A DNA stretch of 64,000 nt from Nocardioides aurantiacus (GCF_003752505.1 NZ_RKHO01000001.1:3968001-4032000); one strand, 5' to 3'; counted from the first letter of the stretch, positions 31,286 to 39,635 are shown. Notes: generated from the letters alone by a model not told the origin. Made by a program: numbers and translations.

Positions 31286-32049
31286 GGCGCGTCCTGGGTG
31301 GGCGGCACCAGCTCGTCGAGGTCGGCGACGACGAGGTGGGCCCCGGCGTCGGTGAGGGTCTGGACGCCGGCGCCGCGGTCGACGCCGATCACGAGCGCGA
31401 AGTCGCCGGCCGCACCCGCACGGACGCCGGAGACGGCGTCCTCCAGCACGACGGCGCGGTCGGGGGTGGTGCCGAGGACCTCGGCGGCGCGGACGAAGGT
31501 GTCGGGCGCCGGCTTGCCGGGCAGGCCCTCGGCCTTGGCCACGGCGCCGTCGACGACGGTGGCGAAGCGGTCGGAGAGCCCGGCGGTCTCGAGCACGGCC
31601 GGGGCGTTGGCCGAGGAGGAGACCACGGCCAGCGGCAGGCCGAGCGAGCGCAGGTGGTCGAGCAGGCGCACCGAGCCGGGGTAGCCCTCGACGCCGTCGC
31701 GCTCGAGCACCGCGTTGAAGGCGTCGTTCTTGCGGTTGCCCAGGCCCTTGACCGTCTCGCGGTCGGCCGGGTCGTCGTCCTCGCCCTCGGGCAGCTCGAT
31801 GCCGCGCGAGGACAGGAAGTCACGGACCCCGTCGAAGCGGGGCTTGCCGTCGACGTGGGCGAAGTAGTCCGCGTCGGTGTACGCCGCGCGGTCACCGCCG
31901 CCGGCGTCGCCCCCGGAGAGGAAGGCGTTGAACATCTCGGCCCAGGCGCGCATGTGCACCTCGGCGGTCGGGGTGACCACGCCGTCGAGGTCGAACAGCA
32001 CGGCGGCGTAGTCGGACCAGTCGACCGGGGTAGTTGAGTCATGCAGCAC
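31282..32049 (-). CDS. pgmB: Beta-phosphoglucomutase (HAD superfamily)
   Basis: A 255-residue HAD phosphomutase that isomerises beta-glucose 1-phosphate to glucose 6-phosphate. Motif I is AAVLFDLDGVVTPTAEVHMR, motif II VVSSSANAP, motif III Lys in LPGKPAPDTFVRA, and motif IV VVLEDAVSGVRAG; the ED and cap residues fit beta-PGM. The GTG at 32049 was chosen because TACGCT lies exactly 6 nt upstream, the leaderless pattern seen repeatedly here; the upstream frame lacks coding character. It is the first gene of a two-gene operon with the GH65 phosphorylase and feeds glycolysis. Confidence 0.92.
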   Translation of the reverse strand: MLHDSTTPVDWSDYAAVLFDLDGVVTPTAEVHMRAWAEMFNAFLSGGDAGGGDRAAYTDADYFAHVDGKPRFDGVRDFLSSRGIELPEGEDDDPADRETVKGLGNRKNDAFNAVLERDGVEGYPGSVRLLDHLRSLGLPLAVVSSSANAPAVLETAGLSDRFATVVDGAVAKAEGLPGKPAPDTFVRAAEVLGTTPDRAVVLEDAVSGVRAGAAGDFALVIGVDRGAGVQTLTDAGAHLVVADLDELVPPTQDAP

Positions 32050-32177
32050 CCGAGAAGCGTAGGGGCGATGCGGGTCGGTCGTGACATCGATGTGGACACG
32101 GTCACCGCTGGGAGTAGACCACCGGTGCCTCCGCACCGTGCCGCCGCGCCGTCCTCGGGGGCGGCCTCCGGCCTGGC

Positions 32178-32183
32178 TAGGGT
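32178..32183 (+). promoter_or_regulatory. -10 box TAGGGT for a leaderless Fur-family gene
   Basis: TAGGGT is followed by 6 nt (GACGGC) and then the GTG start at 32190. The divergent pgmB start at 32049 has the same arrangement (TACGCT, 6 nt, GTG). Confidence 0.55.
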
Positions 32184-32189
32184 GACGGC

Positions 32190-32588
32190 GTGACCGACCC
32201 GACGCCCACGCCGCGCGGCCGCACCTCCGCCAAGCGCGCGGCGATCGCCGAGACGCTCGCGGGGTTCGAGGACTTCCGCAGTGCGCAGGACGTCCACGAG
32301 GAGATGCGCCGCGCCGACCGGCGGGTCGGCCTGGCCACGGTCTACCGCACCCTCCAGGCCATGGTGGAGGGCGGCGAGCTCGACTCGCTGCGCTCGGAGA
32401 CCGGCGAGGTCACCTACCGGCTGTGCTCGGGGAGCCACCACCACCACCTGGTCTGCCGCGTGTGCGGCAAGGCCCTGGAGGTCGAGGGCCCCGCGGTGGA
32501 GACCTGGGCCGCCGCGACGGCCGAGGCGCACGGCTTCCGCGACATCAGCCACACCGTCGAGCTCGTGGGGACCTGCTCGGACCACTGA
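32190..32588 (+). CDS. Fur-family metalloregulator (Zur/FurB-like)
   Basis: A 132-residue Fur-family repressor. The winged helix at residues ~12-80 contains the recognition segment VGLATVYRTLQAMVEGGELD. The metal-binding region has SGSHHHHLVCRVCGKALEVEG, with the sensory His cluster and a CxxC structural zinc pair. The second half of the usual zinc site is only TCSDH at the extreme C-terminus, slightly atypical. The His-rich motif and lack of a long tail favour a zinc-type (Zur/FurB) over an iron-type regulator, but this is not certain. It is leaderless by promoter layout. Its targets are not in view. Confidence 0.85.
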   Translation: MTDPTPTPRGRTSAKRAAIAETLAGFEDFRSAQDVHEEMRRADRRVGLATVYRTLQAMVEGGELDSLRSETGEVTYRLCSGSHHHHLVCRVCGKALEVEGPAVETWAAATAEAHGFRDISHTVELVGTCSDH

Positions 32589-32591
32589 GGG

Positions 32592-33563
32592 TCAGGCGCC
32601 CAGCCGGACCGCCCGCTGGAGGGTGGCGGCGAGGGCGCGGTCGGCGGCACGGCGTACGACGCCCGGGGGACGGCCCGGCGTCAGGGAGACCTCGTCGCCC
32701 TCGTGGACCGGACCCTCGGCCGCCACCTCGGCGTACGCCCCGGCGAAGCGGTCGGCCCGTCGCGCCACCGCCCGCATCACCTCGCGGTCACGGTCGAGGC
32801 CGGCCTGGGGCCGCGTGGGCACGACGCACCGCACCGTCGGCGTCACCACGTCGAGCCGGGCGCCGCCGAGCCGGAGGGTGCCGCCGGACCAGCCGTGCTC
32901 GGGCAGCCCGGGGTCGGGCGCCCGGTCCGGGTCGGTCAGCTCGAGCACCACGTTGGGCCGGAACCGGCGTACGTCGAACCGGGACCCCGGCGCCTCGGCC
33001 GCGAGCGTCGCCAGGGTGGTCGTGGAGAGGAGGTGGACCGGGAAGACGTCGACGTGGCTGCCCGGCGGGGTGGCGTAGCGCGCCAGCCGCAGCAGCGTGG
33101 CCAGCGGGATGGCCGGCCGGGAGGGGAGCCGGTCGTCGCGGTCGAGGCCGAGGTCGCGGCGTACGGACGCGGGGGTCTGCACGCCCGCCCGGTGCGCCCG
33201 GCGGTCACCGAGCGGCGGCAGCGGCGCGAGCCGCACCCGCCGCCCGAGCAGCTCGGAGAGCCGCTGGTGGACGCGCGGGTCGTCGCTGCCCAGCTCCTCG
33301 CCGCCGGGGAGGGTCACCACCACCGGCCACGGCCGGCCCGGCCCGACGTCGGCCGGCGGCTCGCCGTCGAAGCGCGCCTCGCAGGCCAGCAGCCCGGGGA
33401 GCCGGCGGGCGGTCGCCAGGACGTCGGTCTCGAGGTCGCGGACGGCCCAGAGCCGGTCGGTGCGTACGCCGCGCCGCCCCACCGTCGCCGCGGGCACCCG
33501 GTGGCCGCCCATCGACTTCACCGGGTAGCGCCACAGCTGCGCGACCCGACCCACCGGCTCCAC
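32592..33563 (-). CDS. MOSC-domain protein
   Basis: A 323-residue protein with an N-terminal MOSC beta-barrel (residues ~5-110: VAQLWRYPVKSMGGHRVPAA then GVRTDRLWAVRD) and a C-terminal MOSC domain (~180-300: FRPNVVLELTDPDRA and TPTVRCVVPTRPQAGLDRDR). The conserved Cys in TPTVRCVVPT is the expected ligand for molybdenum cofactor or sulfur transfer. Homologues include YcbX/YiiM-type proteins that reduce N-hydroxylated compounds or carry Moco sulfur. The GTG start at 33563 lies 8 nt after the stop of a small upstream gene. No molybdenum genes are adjacent. Confidence 0.85.
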   Translation of the reverse strand: MEPVGRVAQLWRYPVKSMGGHRVPAATVGRRGVRTDRLWAVRDLETDVLATARRLPGLLACEARFDGEPPADVGPGRPWPVVVTLPGGEELGSDDPRVHQRLSELLGRRVRLAPLPPLGDRRAHRAGVQTPASVRRDLGLDRDDRLPSRPAIPLATLLRLARYATPPGSHVDVFPVHLLSTTTLATLAAEAPGSRFDVRRFRPNVVLELTDPDRAPDPGLPEHGWSGGTLRLGGARLDVVTPTVRCVVPTRPQAGLDRDREVMRAVARRADRFAGAYAEVAAEGPVHEGDEVSLTPGRPPGVVRRAADRALAATLQRAVRLGA

Positions 33564-33571
33564 GGCGGCGC

Positions 33572-33883
33572 TCAGCCGGTGCCGCGGTCGTCGTCCGCGC
33601 GGGTCGGCAGGGGTGGGCTGACGAACCGCTCGGTCGAGGCCAGGGCCGCGTCGACCCGGGTGACGCGCACCCGGGTGACCCCGGGCTGGCCGGGGGCGTC
33701 GACCACCTCGGCCTGCAGCTCGACCAGGTCGAGCCGGGCGTCGAGCACCCGCCAGGTCACCAGGCTGCCGAAGCCGCCCACCCCCGACAGCGAGCCGCCG
33801 TGGACCTGCACGGCCGCCACCAGGGCGGCCGCGACGGCACACGGGCGGCCTACGACGAGGGCCTCGACCACGGGTGCTGGCAC
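33572..33883 (-). CDS. 103-residue hypothetical protein
   Basis: A small gene with very strong GC3 bias upstream of the MOSC gene. It encodes a soluble protein containing VQVHGGSLSGVGGFGSLVTW and, near the end, VDAAALASTERFV-like sequence (VDAALASTERFVSPP). No family is recognised; the alternating hydrophobic pattern in the middle suggests beta strands. The GTG at 33883 is chosen because AGGAG lies 9 nt upstream and codon bias drops before it, although the frame stays open to an ATG at 33976. It is probably co-transcribed with the MOSC gene. Confidence 0.6.
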   Translation of the reverse strand: MPAPVVEALVVGRPCAVAAALVAAVQVHGGSLSGVGGFGSLVTWRVLDARLDLVELQAEVVDAPGQPGVTRVRVTRVDAALASTERFVSPPLPTRADDDRGTG

Positions 33884-34020
33884 TTCGAGGAGCTCCTGGG
33901 ATCTGCGGGGGAGTGCTGGGGACAGTGAACACCTGTGCTGGTCGTCGCGGCGGAGAATCGGCGAACCGGCGGGCACCCGCCCGGTGCGGCGCCGCGCCGT
34001 GGGCCACCTAGGCTCGTGCG

Positions 34021-35226
34021 GTGTCCGGACCGACCGCCAGCATGCCCTCCCCGACCAGCCGGAGCAGCGCGAGCACGCTCGCGGCGCGCAACGCGGTGGC
34101 GCTGACGTTCTTCCTCAACGGGCTGCTGTTCGCGACCTGGGTGTCCCGGATCCCGGAGGCGCGGCGGTCGCTGGGGCTCGACAACGGCCAGCTCGGCCTG
34201 CTGCTGCTGGCGATCGCGGCCGGGTCGCTGCTGTCGATGCCGACCTCGGGGGCGCTGATCTCGCGGCTGGGCACCACCCTCGTCGTGCGCGTGGCCGGGC
34301 TGAGCGCGCTCGTCGGTCTCGCCCTCGCCGCCGTGGCGATCGGGGTGTCCTCGGTGCCGGTCGCGGCGGTGGGGCTGTTCCTCTACGGCGTCGGCACCGG
34401 CGTGTGGGACGTCGCGATGAACGTCGAGGGCGCAGCCGTCGAGCAGCACCTGGGCCGGACCGTGATGCCGCGCTTCCACGCCGCGTTCAGCTTCGGCACC
34501 GTGCTCGGCTCGGCCGTGGGCGCGGCCGCCGTCGGGCTCGGGGTGCCCACCGCGGGCCACCTGCCCGTGCTGGCGGTCCTCGCCGTGGCCGTGCTGCTGT
34601 CCTGCACCCGGATGTTCCTGCCCGACGAGGACGCGGCCCACGACGGCGACGAGGGGCCGACCCCGTCGTCGTGGTCGGCGTGGACCGAGCCGCGCACGCT
34701 GCTGATCGGCCTGATGGTGCTGGCCCTGGCGCTGACCGAGGGCACCGCCAACGACTGGCTGGCCCTGGCGCTGGTCGACGGGTACGACGTGGCCGACTGG
34801 GTCGGCGTCGCCGGCTTCGCCGTCTTCGTGACCGCGATGACGGTCGGCCGGCTGGGCGGGCCGGTGCTGCTCGACCGGTTCGGCCGGGTGCCGGTGCTGT
34901 GGGCCACGATGGCGGCCGCGGGCGGCGGCGTGCTGCTGATCGTGCTCGGCCAGAGCCTCGCGCTCGTGGTCGTCGGGGTCGTGCTGTGGGGCCTCGGGGC
35001 GTCGCTGGGCTTCCCGGTCGGGATGAGCGCCGCGGCCGACGACCCGAAGCGGGCGGCAGCACGGGTCAGCGTCGTCTCGACCATCGGGTACGCCGCGTTC
35101 CTCTCGGGCCCGCCGCTGATCGGCTTCGTCGCCGACCACGTCGGCACCCTCGACGCGCTGCTGGTGGTGGCGATCGTGCTGGTGCCGTCGGCGCTGGTCG
35201 TGCCGGCCGCGCGGTCCCGCCGCTAG
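34021..35226 (+). CDS. MFS transporter (YbjJ-like)
   Basis: A 401-residue protein with twelve transmembrane helices. The N-terminal NAVALTFFLNGLLFATWVSR and RIPEARRSLGLDNGQLGLLL segments and the GVGTGVWDVAMNVEGAAVEQ motif in helix 4 are characteristic of the YbjJ/FucP-like branch of the major facilitator superfamily. Transport substrate is unknown; sugars or small metabolites are known for relatives. The GTG start has TAGGCT (34009-34014) followed by 6 nt, a leaderless layout. The next gene begins 21 nt after its stop. Confidence 0.82.
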   Translation: MSGPTASMPSPTSRSSASTLAARNAVALTFFLNGLLFATWVSRIPEARRSLGLDNGQLGLLLLAIAAGSLLSMPTSGALISRLGTTLVVRVAGLSALVGLALAAVAIGVSSVPVAAVGLFLYGVGTGVWDVAMNVEGAAVEQHLGRTVMPRFHAAFSFGTVLGSAVGAAAVGLGVPTAGHLPVLAVLAVAVLLSCTRMFLPDEDAAHDGDEGPTPSSWSAWTEPRTLLIGLMVLALALTEGTANDWLALALVDGYDVADWVGVAGFAVFVTAMTVGRLGGPVLLDRFGRVPVLWATMAAAGGGVLLIVLGQSLALVVVGVVLWGLGASLGFPVGMSAAADDPKRAAARVSVVSTIGYAAFLSGPPLIGFVADHVGTLDALLVVAIVLVPSALVVPAARSRR

Positions 35227-35247
35227 TGCCGGCGACCGGCGGCTGAG

Positions 35248-36162
35248 GTGGCCCTGCTCAACGGCTTCGTCACCCTCGCGCTCGTCATCGGGCTGGGGGC
35301 GCTGCTGGCCCACCTGCGGGTGGTCACCGAGGTCACGCAGCGCGAGCTCAGCCGGCTGGCGTTCTGGGTGGCCTCGCCCGCGCTGATCCTCACCACGATG
35401 GCCCGCACCGACCTCGACGCGGCGCTGGTCGGCGGCACGGTCGCGGCGCTGGCCTCGGTCGTGGTCGCCGGCGGCGCCTACGCGGCGTACGCCCGGTGGT
35501 GGCTGCGGCGCGACCTCGACGGCCTGCTCGTGGGGGTGCTGTGCTCGACGTACGTCAACGCGGGCAACCTGGGACTCGCGATCGCGGGCTACGTGCTCGG
35601 CAACGCCGCGGCGGTCGTGCCGGCGCTGCTGGTGCAGCTGCTGCTCCTGCAGCCGCTCTCGCTCGCCGTGCTCGAGAGCCGGACCCGCGGCCGCACCGGC
35701 CTGCTCCAGGTGGCCGGCCAGCCGCTGCGCACCCCGCTCACCCTCGCCTCGGTGGCGGGCCTGGTGCTCGCCGCGACCGGGTGGCGCCTGCCCACCGCGG
35801 TGCAGGCGCCGGTCGAGCTCGTCGGGGCGATGGCGATCCCGATGATGCTGCTGGCCTACGGCATCGCCCTGCGGCTCGGTCCCGGCCTGGCCGAGGCGGG
35901 CGCCCGTGCCGAGCTGGGCGTCATCGTGGCCTGCAAGCTGGCCGTCCAGCCGCTCACGGCGTACGTCGTGGCGGTGCTCCTCGGCATCGAGGGGCCGGCG
36001 CTCGTGGCGGTCGTGGTGACCGCGGCGCTGCCGACGGCGCAGAACATCTTCATCATCGCCAGCCGCTACCGCCGGGCCGAGACCCTGGCCCGCGACTCGG
36101 TGCTGCTCACCACGCTCGCCTCGGTGCCGGTGATCGTGGGTGTCGTGCTGGTGCTCGGCTGA
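35248..36162 (+). CDS. AEC (auxin efflux carrier) family transporter
   Basis: A 304-residue protein with ten hydrophobic helices arranged as two five-helix repeats, as in the auxin efflux carrier/malonate transporter family. Recognisable segments are LSRLAFWVASPALILTTMAR in the first repeat and CSTYVNAGNLGLAIAGYVLG with its Asn-Gly break in helix 4. In the second repeat, AALPTAQNIFIIASRYRRAE is the matching crossover. Bacterial members move dicarboxylates or other organic acids. A GTG start lies 21 nt after the upstream MFS gene, so both may be one transcript. Confidence 0.85.
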   Translation: MALLNGFVTLALVIGLGALLAHLRVVTEVTQRELSRLAFWVASPALILTTMARTDLDAALVGGTVAALASVVVAGGAYAAYARWWLRRDLDGLLVGVLCSTYVNAGNLGLAIAGYVLGNAAAVVPALLVQLLLLQPLSLAVLESRTRGRTGLLQVAGQPLRTPLTLASVAGLVLAATGWRLPTAVQAPVELVGAMAIPMMLLAYGIALRLGPGLAEAGARAELGVIVACKLAVQPLTAYVVAVLLGIEGPALVAVVVTAALPTAQNIFIIASRYRRAETLARDSVLLTTLASVPVIVGVVLVLG

Positions 36163-36168
36163 GCCCCG

Positions 36169-36174
36169 TAGCGT
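36169..36174 (+). promoter_or_regulatory. -10 box TAGCGT for a leaderless HAD phosphatase gene
   Basis: TAGCGT starts 6 nt after the AEC stop codon and ends 7 nt before the GTG at 36182. Confidence 0.5.
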
Positions 36175-36181
36175 CCACCCC

Positions 36182-36826
36182 GTGACCCACCTCGACGTCG
36201 CCGGACTCCTCTTCGACAACGACGGGGTCCTCGTGGACTCGGTCGCCAGCGGCAACGAGGCGTGGACGCAGTGGGCCGGGGAGCACGACCTCGACCCCGA
36301 CCACGTGCTCGCGCTGATCCACGGCCGCCGCGCGGCGGACACCGTCGCCGGCCTGCTGCCCGCCGAACAGGTCTCCCGGGCCACCGAGCGGATCGACGAG
36401 CTCGAGCTCTCCACCGCGGGCGCGACCGTCGCGCTGCCGGGCGCGCTCGCCCTGCTCACCTCGCTCACCGGGGCCGGGCTGCCCTGGGCCGTCGCGACCT
36501 CGGCCACCCGCCGGCTCGCGCTGGCCAGGCTGGAGGCGGCCGGGCTGCCCGTGCCCGAGGTGCTGGTCACCGCCGACGACGTGGCACACGGCAAGCCGGC
36601 ACCCGACCCCTACGTCGAGGCGGCCACCCGGCTCGGGCTCGACCCGGCCGACTGCGTCGTGCTCGAGGACAGCCCGGCGGGCGTCGAGGCGGGGGTCGCC
36701 GCCGGCGCCCGCGTCGTCGGGGTGTCGCTGCCCGAGGGTGCCCCCGGCACCGACCTGGTCGTCGCCGACCTGGCCGGGCTGACGGCGTCGCGCGCGGGGT
36801 CCGGCGTCCGGCTGGTGCGGGGCTAG
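36182..36826 (+). CDS. HAD-superfamily sugar-phosphate phosphatase
   Basis: A 214-residue subtype IA HAD phosphatase. Motif I is GLLFDNDGVLVDSVASGNEA, in which the second Asp is present and the middle residue is Asn; motif II is VATSATRR, motif III Lys in HGKPAPDPYVEA, and motif IV VVLEDSPAGVEAG. The sequence resembles yeast GPP/DOG1-like and bacterial YfbT-like phosphatases that act on glycerol phosphate or hexitol/sugar phosphates; the precise substrate is unknown. The GTG at 36182 is supported by the TAGCGT box just upstream. Confidence 0.85.
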   Translation: MTHLDVAGLLFDNDGVLVDSVASGNEAWTQWAGEHDLDPDHVLALIHGRRAADTVAGLLPAEQVSRATERIDELELSTAGATVALPGALALLTSLTGAGLPWAVATSATRRLALARLEAAGLPVPEVLVTADDVAHGKPAPDPYVEAATRLGLDPADCVVLEDSPAGVEAGVAAGARVVGVSLPEGAPGTDLVVADLAGLTASRAGSGVRLVRG

Positions 36827-36834
36827 TCCCCGGC

Positions 36835-37506
36835 CTACGGCCGCAGGTCGACCAGCACCGCGGCGAGGTCCTCGCACCCGACGCCGGCGCGGCGGGCCGC
36901 GGCCTCGAGCCGGTCGTAGGCCGTGATCGGGTCGGCGCCGAGCCGCACCGAGAGCTGCCCGATGACCCGGTGCACGACGCCGTCGTCGCGCAGCGAGCGC
37001 GGTGCGGCCTCGGGCGGGCTGTCCTGCGTCGGCGGCGCCGCGCTGAGGCGGGTGCAGAGACCGGCCCCGTCGAGCAGGGCGTCGAGGTCGTCGGCGACCC
37101 CGGCGAACGGGTCGTCGCCGGCGGCGTACAGGTGGACCTCGCCGACGACCACCTCGCCCTCGCAGACCGAGGCGGCGCGGGTGCTGCCCACCCCGGCCGC
37201 GGTCGCGCCGCGGGCCAGGTGGGGCCAGCGGGTGCGGCTGATCGTGACGTCGCGGTCGCGGGTCGGGGCGGGTCCGCCGTCGAGGTGCTGCAGCGCGTCG
37301 AGCAGCCGCACCCGGCGGGTCGTCGCCTCGAGCGTCACCGGCCCGTCGGGGCCGTTGCGGCACAGGCTCAGCCCGACGAGGTCGGGCACGAGCGCGCGGA
37401 CGTCGCGCTCGAGCTGCTCGAGATCAGCGGTGCGGGCGTGGGGCCCGTCGGTCCCGGTGGTGTCGGGGACGGTGCCCCCGGTGGTCGTGCCGTTCGTGGT
37501 CCTCAT
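36835..37506 (-). CDS. Putative ANTAR-domain (RNA-binding antiterminator) protein
   Basis: A 223-residue protein. Residues ~20-150 look like a degenerate GAF-type sensory domain (TADLEQLERDVRALVPDLVG, then GEVVVGEVHLYAAGDDPFAG). Residues ~165-220 (DDGVVHRVIGQLSVRLGADP, followed by ITAYDRLEAAARRAGV) form three helices with the spacing of an ANTAR domain, which binds paired RNA hairpins to prevent termination. The match is weaker than for the gene at 40969. It starts at an ATG (37506), stands alone and converges on the HAD gene with an 8-nt gap. Confidence 0.55.
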   Translation of the reverse strand: MRTTNGTTTGGTVPDTTGTDGPHARTADLEQLERDVRALVPDLVGLSLCRNGPDGPVTLEATTRRVRLLDALQHLDGGPAPTRDRDVTISRTRWPHLARGATAAGVGSTRAASVCEGEVVVGEVHLYAAGDDPFAGVADDLDALLDGAGLCTRLSAAPPTQDSPPEAAPRSLRDDGVVHRVIGQLSVRLGADPITAYDRLEAAARRAGVGCEDLAAVLVDLRP

Positions 37507-37604
37507 GATGTGGGCGCGCGCCGGAGCACGCGCTGGCCTCCCTTCCAGCTCCCCCTGCCAGAGCTGTACCCACCTCCGACGGGGGTGATGCACGCCACAG
37601 TCAC

Positions 37605-37631
37605 GCGGGTCGCGCGGGTCGCCCGGGTCGC
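37605..37631. repeat. Short tandem repeat, three 9-nt units
   Basis: GCGGGTCGC-GCGGGTCGC-CCGGGTCGC lies immediately downstream of the siderophore-interacting protein stop codon. Three nearly identical 9-mers could vary in number between strains. No further role is visible. Confidence 0.5.
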
Positions 37632-37639
37632 GCCGCGAG

Positions 37640-38428
37640 CTAGGGGGCGTCGGCCTCCATCGCCGCGACGAAGTCCTTCTTCACGCGGCGCCAGGCCTCG
37701 TCGTCCATGTCGTGGCGCCAGTAGGGCGAGCACGACATCTGCTGCCGGGTCAGGCCGCGCTCGCCGAGCAGGTGGGCCCGGACCGCGCGGATCTCGTCGG
37801 CCTCGCCGTGCACGAAGGCGTGCACCCGACCCTCCGGCCAGTCGACCGAGCGGACGGCGTCGAGCAGCGCGTCGGGCCGGTCGCGGTGCACCCAGAGCAG
37901 GTCGAGGTCGGCGTCGGTGGCCAGCGGCAGTTGGTGCGCCACCGAGTCGCAGACCAGCCGCACCACGGCCCGGGCGCCCCGGGGCAGCACCTCCAGCGAC
38001 GCCGCGATCGCCGGCAGCGCCGACTCGTCCCCGACCAGCAGGTGCCAGTCGGCCTCGGGGTCGGGCCGGTAGCCCGCCCCCGGTCCCTCGAGCACGAGCA
38101 CGTCGCCCGGCTGCGCCCGCGCGGCCCACGGCCCGGCGGCCCCGCGGTCGCCGTGCACGACGAAGTCGAGCGTCAGCAGCCCGCGCGCGGCGTCCCAGGC
38201 GCGGACGGTGTAGCGGCGCCGCAGCGGCCAGACGTCCTTCGGGTGCTCGTCACGGACCACCCGGGGGTCGAACACCTCGTCGTACGGCGCCCCGTCGGGC
38301 CGTAGCGCCAGGTTGACGTAGGCGTCGGTCGAGTCGGGCATCGTGAACCCCGCGAGCCCCTCCCCGCCGAGGACGATCCGGACCATCCCGGGGGTGAGCC
38401 GGGTCGTGGAGACCACCTGCGCGTGCAT
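37640..38428 (-). CDS. Siderophore-interacting protein (ferric-siderophore reductase, ViuB/SIP family)
   Basis: A 262-residue NAD(P)H:flavin-type reductase that releases iron from imported ferric siderophores in the cytoplasm. The FAD-binding beta-barrel (residues ~5-130) contains RRYTVRAWDAARGLLTLDFV followed by VHGDRGAAGPWAARA, typical of the SIP family. The C-terminal domain has DWHLLVGDESALPAIAASLE and the family-closing YWRHDMDDEAWRRVKKDF. The ATG at 38428 was chosen over one 21 nt upstream because it gives the usual start (MHAQVVSTTRLTPGM) and sits 8 nt below an IdeR-like box. No uptake genes are adjacent. Confidence 0.9.
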   Translation of the reverse strand: MHAQVVSTTRLTPGMVRIVLGGEGLAGFTMPDSTDAYVNLALRPDGAPYDEVFDPRVVRDEHPKDVWPLRRRYTVRAWDAARGLLTLDFVVHGDRGAAGPWAARAQPGDVLVLEGPGAGYRPDPEADWHLLVGDESALPAIAASLEVLPRGARAVVRLVCDSVAHQLPLATDADLDLLWVHRDRPDALLDAVRSVDWPEGRVHAFVHGEADEIRAVRAHLLGERGLTRQQMSCSPYWRHDMDDEAWRRVKKDFVAAMEADAP

Positions 38429-38436
38429 GACGACGA

Positions 38437-38451
38437 AGGTAACCCTCACCT
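38437..38451. promoter_or_regulatory. IdeR/DtxR-like iron box upstream of the siderophore-interacting protein gene
   Basis: Read on the minus strand, AGGTGAGGGTTACCT matches the core of the actinobacterial IdeR/DtxR consensus (AGGTTAGGCTAACCT) at 12 of 15 positions. It lies directly upstream of the start codon at 38428, so iron-bound IdeR would block transcription there. Confidence 0.65.
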
Positions 38452-38464
38452 GGGTGCGGCTCGC

Positions 38465-38484
38465 CGTCGGTCGGGCTCGTCGAG
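38465..38484. repeat. REP-like 20-mer, intergenic copy
   Basis: CGTCGGTCGGGCTCGTCGAG differs at only two positions from CGTCGGTCGAGCCCGTCGAG at 45901-45920. This copy sits in the 61-bp gap between the siderophore-interacting protein start and the next gene's stop. Confidence 0.5.
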
Positions 38485-38489
38485 ACTCC

Positions 38490-39572
38490 TCAGCCGAGCA
38501 GCCCCAGGTGGCGCAGGACGCGGTCGGTGGCGTGGCCGTCCTCGTGGGGGGTGAAGCGCTCGCGGAAGGCGGCGTAGCGCTCGGCGTACTCCTGCTCGAG
38601 GCCCGGGAGGTCGCGCAGCGCGTCGAGCAGCTCCTCGGTGGAGCGCAGCACCGGGCCGGGAGCGTCGGGCCACAGGTCGAGGTAGAAGCCGCGGGTGACC
38701 GAGCCGTACTGCTCGAGGTCGGAGGCGAGGTAGAGCAGCGGCCGGCCGGTGACGGCCCAGTCGAACATCGTCGAGGAGTAGTCGGTGACCATCACGTCGG
38801 CGGCGCAGTAGAGGTCGGCGACGTCGGGCGGGGTGAGCGAGACGTCGCGCAGCCAGTCGTGGTCGTCGACGTGCCAGCGCCCGGCCACCATGTTGTGGGC
38901 GCGGAGCAGCAGCACGTGGTCCTCGCCGAGCGCCTCGCCGAACCGGTCCAGCTCGAGCCGCACCGGCACGTCGAGGGAGGTGTCGTAGCCCTCGGCGTCG
39001 CGCCAGGTCGGGGCGTAGAGCACGACCGTGGTGCCCGGGTCGATGCCCAGCGCGTCGCGGACCTCGGCGCGGCGGGCGTCGTGGCGGGGCGCGGAGAGCA
39101 CGTCGTTGCGGGGGTAGCCCGACTCCAGCAGCTCGCCCTCCCACCGGAAGGCCTGGGTCAGGAAGCGGGTGGCGTGCGGGTTGGGGGAGAGCAGCAGGTC
39201 CCAGCGCTGCACGTCGCGGTCGAGCTGCTCGAGCTTGCCCTCGGGCGCCCACAGCACGTCCCAGTGCACGGTCTTCAACGGCGTGCCGTGCCAGGTCTGG
39301 ACGTACGTCGCCCCGGGCTTCTTCTCCCACTCGACCTCGATGTGGCTGCTGGCGAAGACGAGGTCGGCCGACTCCAGCGCCCGCGCCGCCTCGGGGGTCC
39401 GGCTCGTGACCAGGGTGACGTCGGTGGGGAAGGTGTGGCGCAGCTCGTCGCGGACCAGCCAGACGTGGTGGAGGTCGTCGCGCTCGGCGCGGAGGCGCTC
39501 GTAGAGCGCGCGGGGGCTGTCGCTGAAGCGGCCGTCGAAGCTGCTCCACACGATGGTCGTGGGCGAGTTCAC
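38490..39572 (-). CDS. CDP-glycerol glycerophosphotransferase-family (TagF-like) enzyme
   Basis: A 360-residue GT-B-like transferase of the TagF/TagB family, which adds polyol-phosphate units to wall teichoic acids or related polymers. The typical motifs are present: YVQTWHGTPLKTVHWDVLWA near residue 92 (the WHGT signature), LLSPNPHATRFLTQAFRWEG, YAPTWRDAEGYDTS and ADVMVTDYSSTMFDWAVTGR near residue 260 (the TDYSS loop). It is shorter than full TagF polymerases, so it may be a primase or single-step enzyme. The GTG start and isolated position give no further clue. It acts at the cytoplasmic membrane face in known relatives. Confidence 0.85.
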   Translation of the reverse strand: MNSPTTIVWSSFDGRFSDSPRALYERLRAERDDLHHVWLVRDELRHTFPTDVTLVTSRTPEAARALESADLVFASSHIEVEWEKKPGATYVQTWHGTPLKTVHWDVLWAPEGKLEQLDRDVQRWDLLLSPNPHATRFLTQAFRWEGELLESGYPRNDVLSAPRHDARRAEVRDALGIDPGTTVVLYAPTWRDAEGYDTSLDVPVRLELDRFGEALGEDHVLLLRAHNMVAGRWHVDDHDWLRDVSLTPPDVADLYCAADVMVTDYSSTMFDWAVTGRPLLYLASDLEQYGSVTRGFYLDLWPDAPGPVLRSTEELLDALRDLPGLEQEYAERYAAFRERFTPHEDGHATDRVLRHLGLLG

Positions 39573-39635
39573 GTGCGGACCGTAGCGGGTCGAGGTGGCC
39601 CCGACCCGCCACGGTCCTGCGCGACCGCGGTGCGA

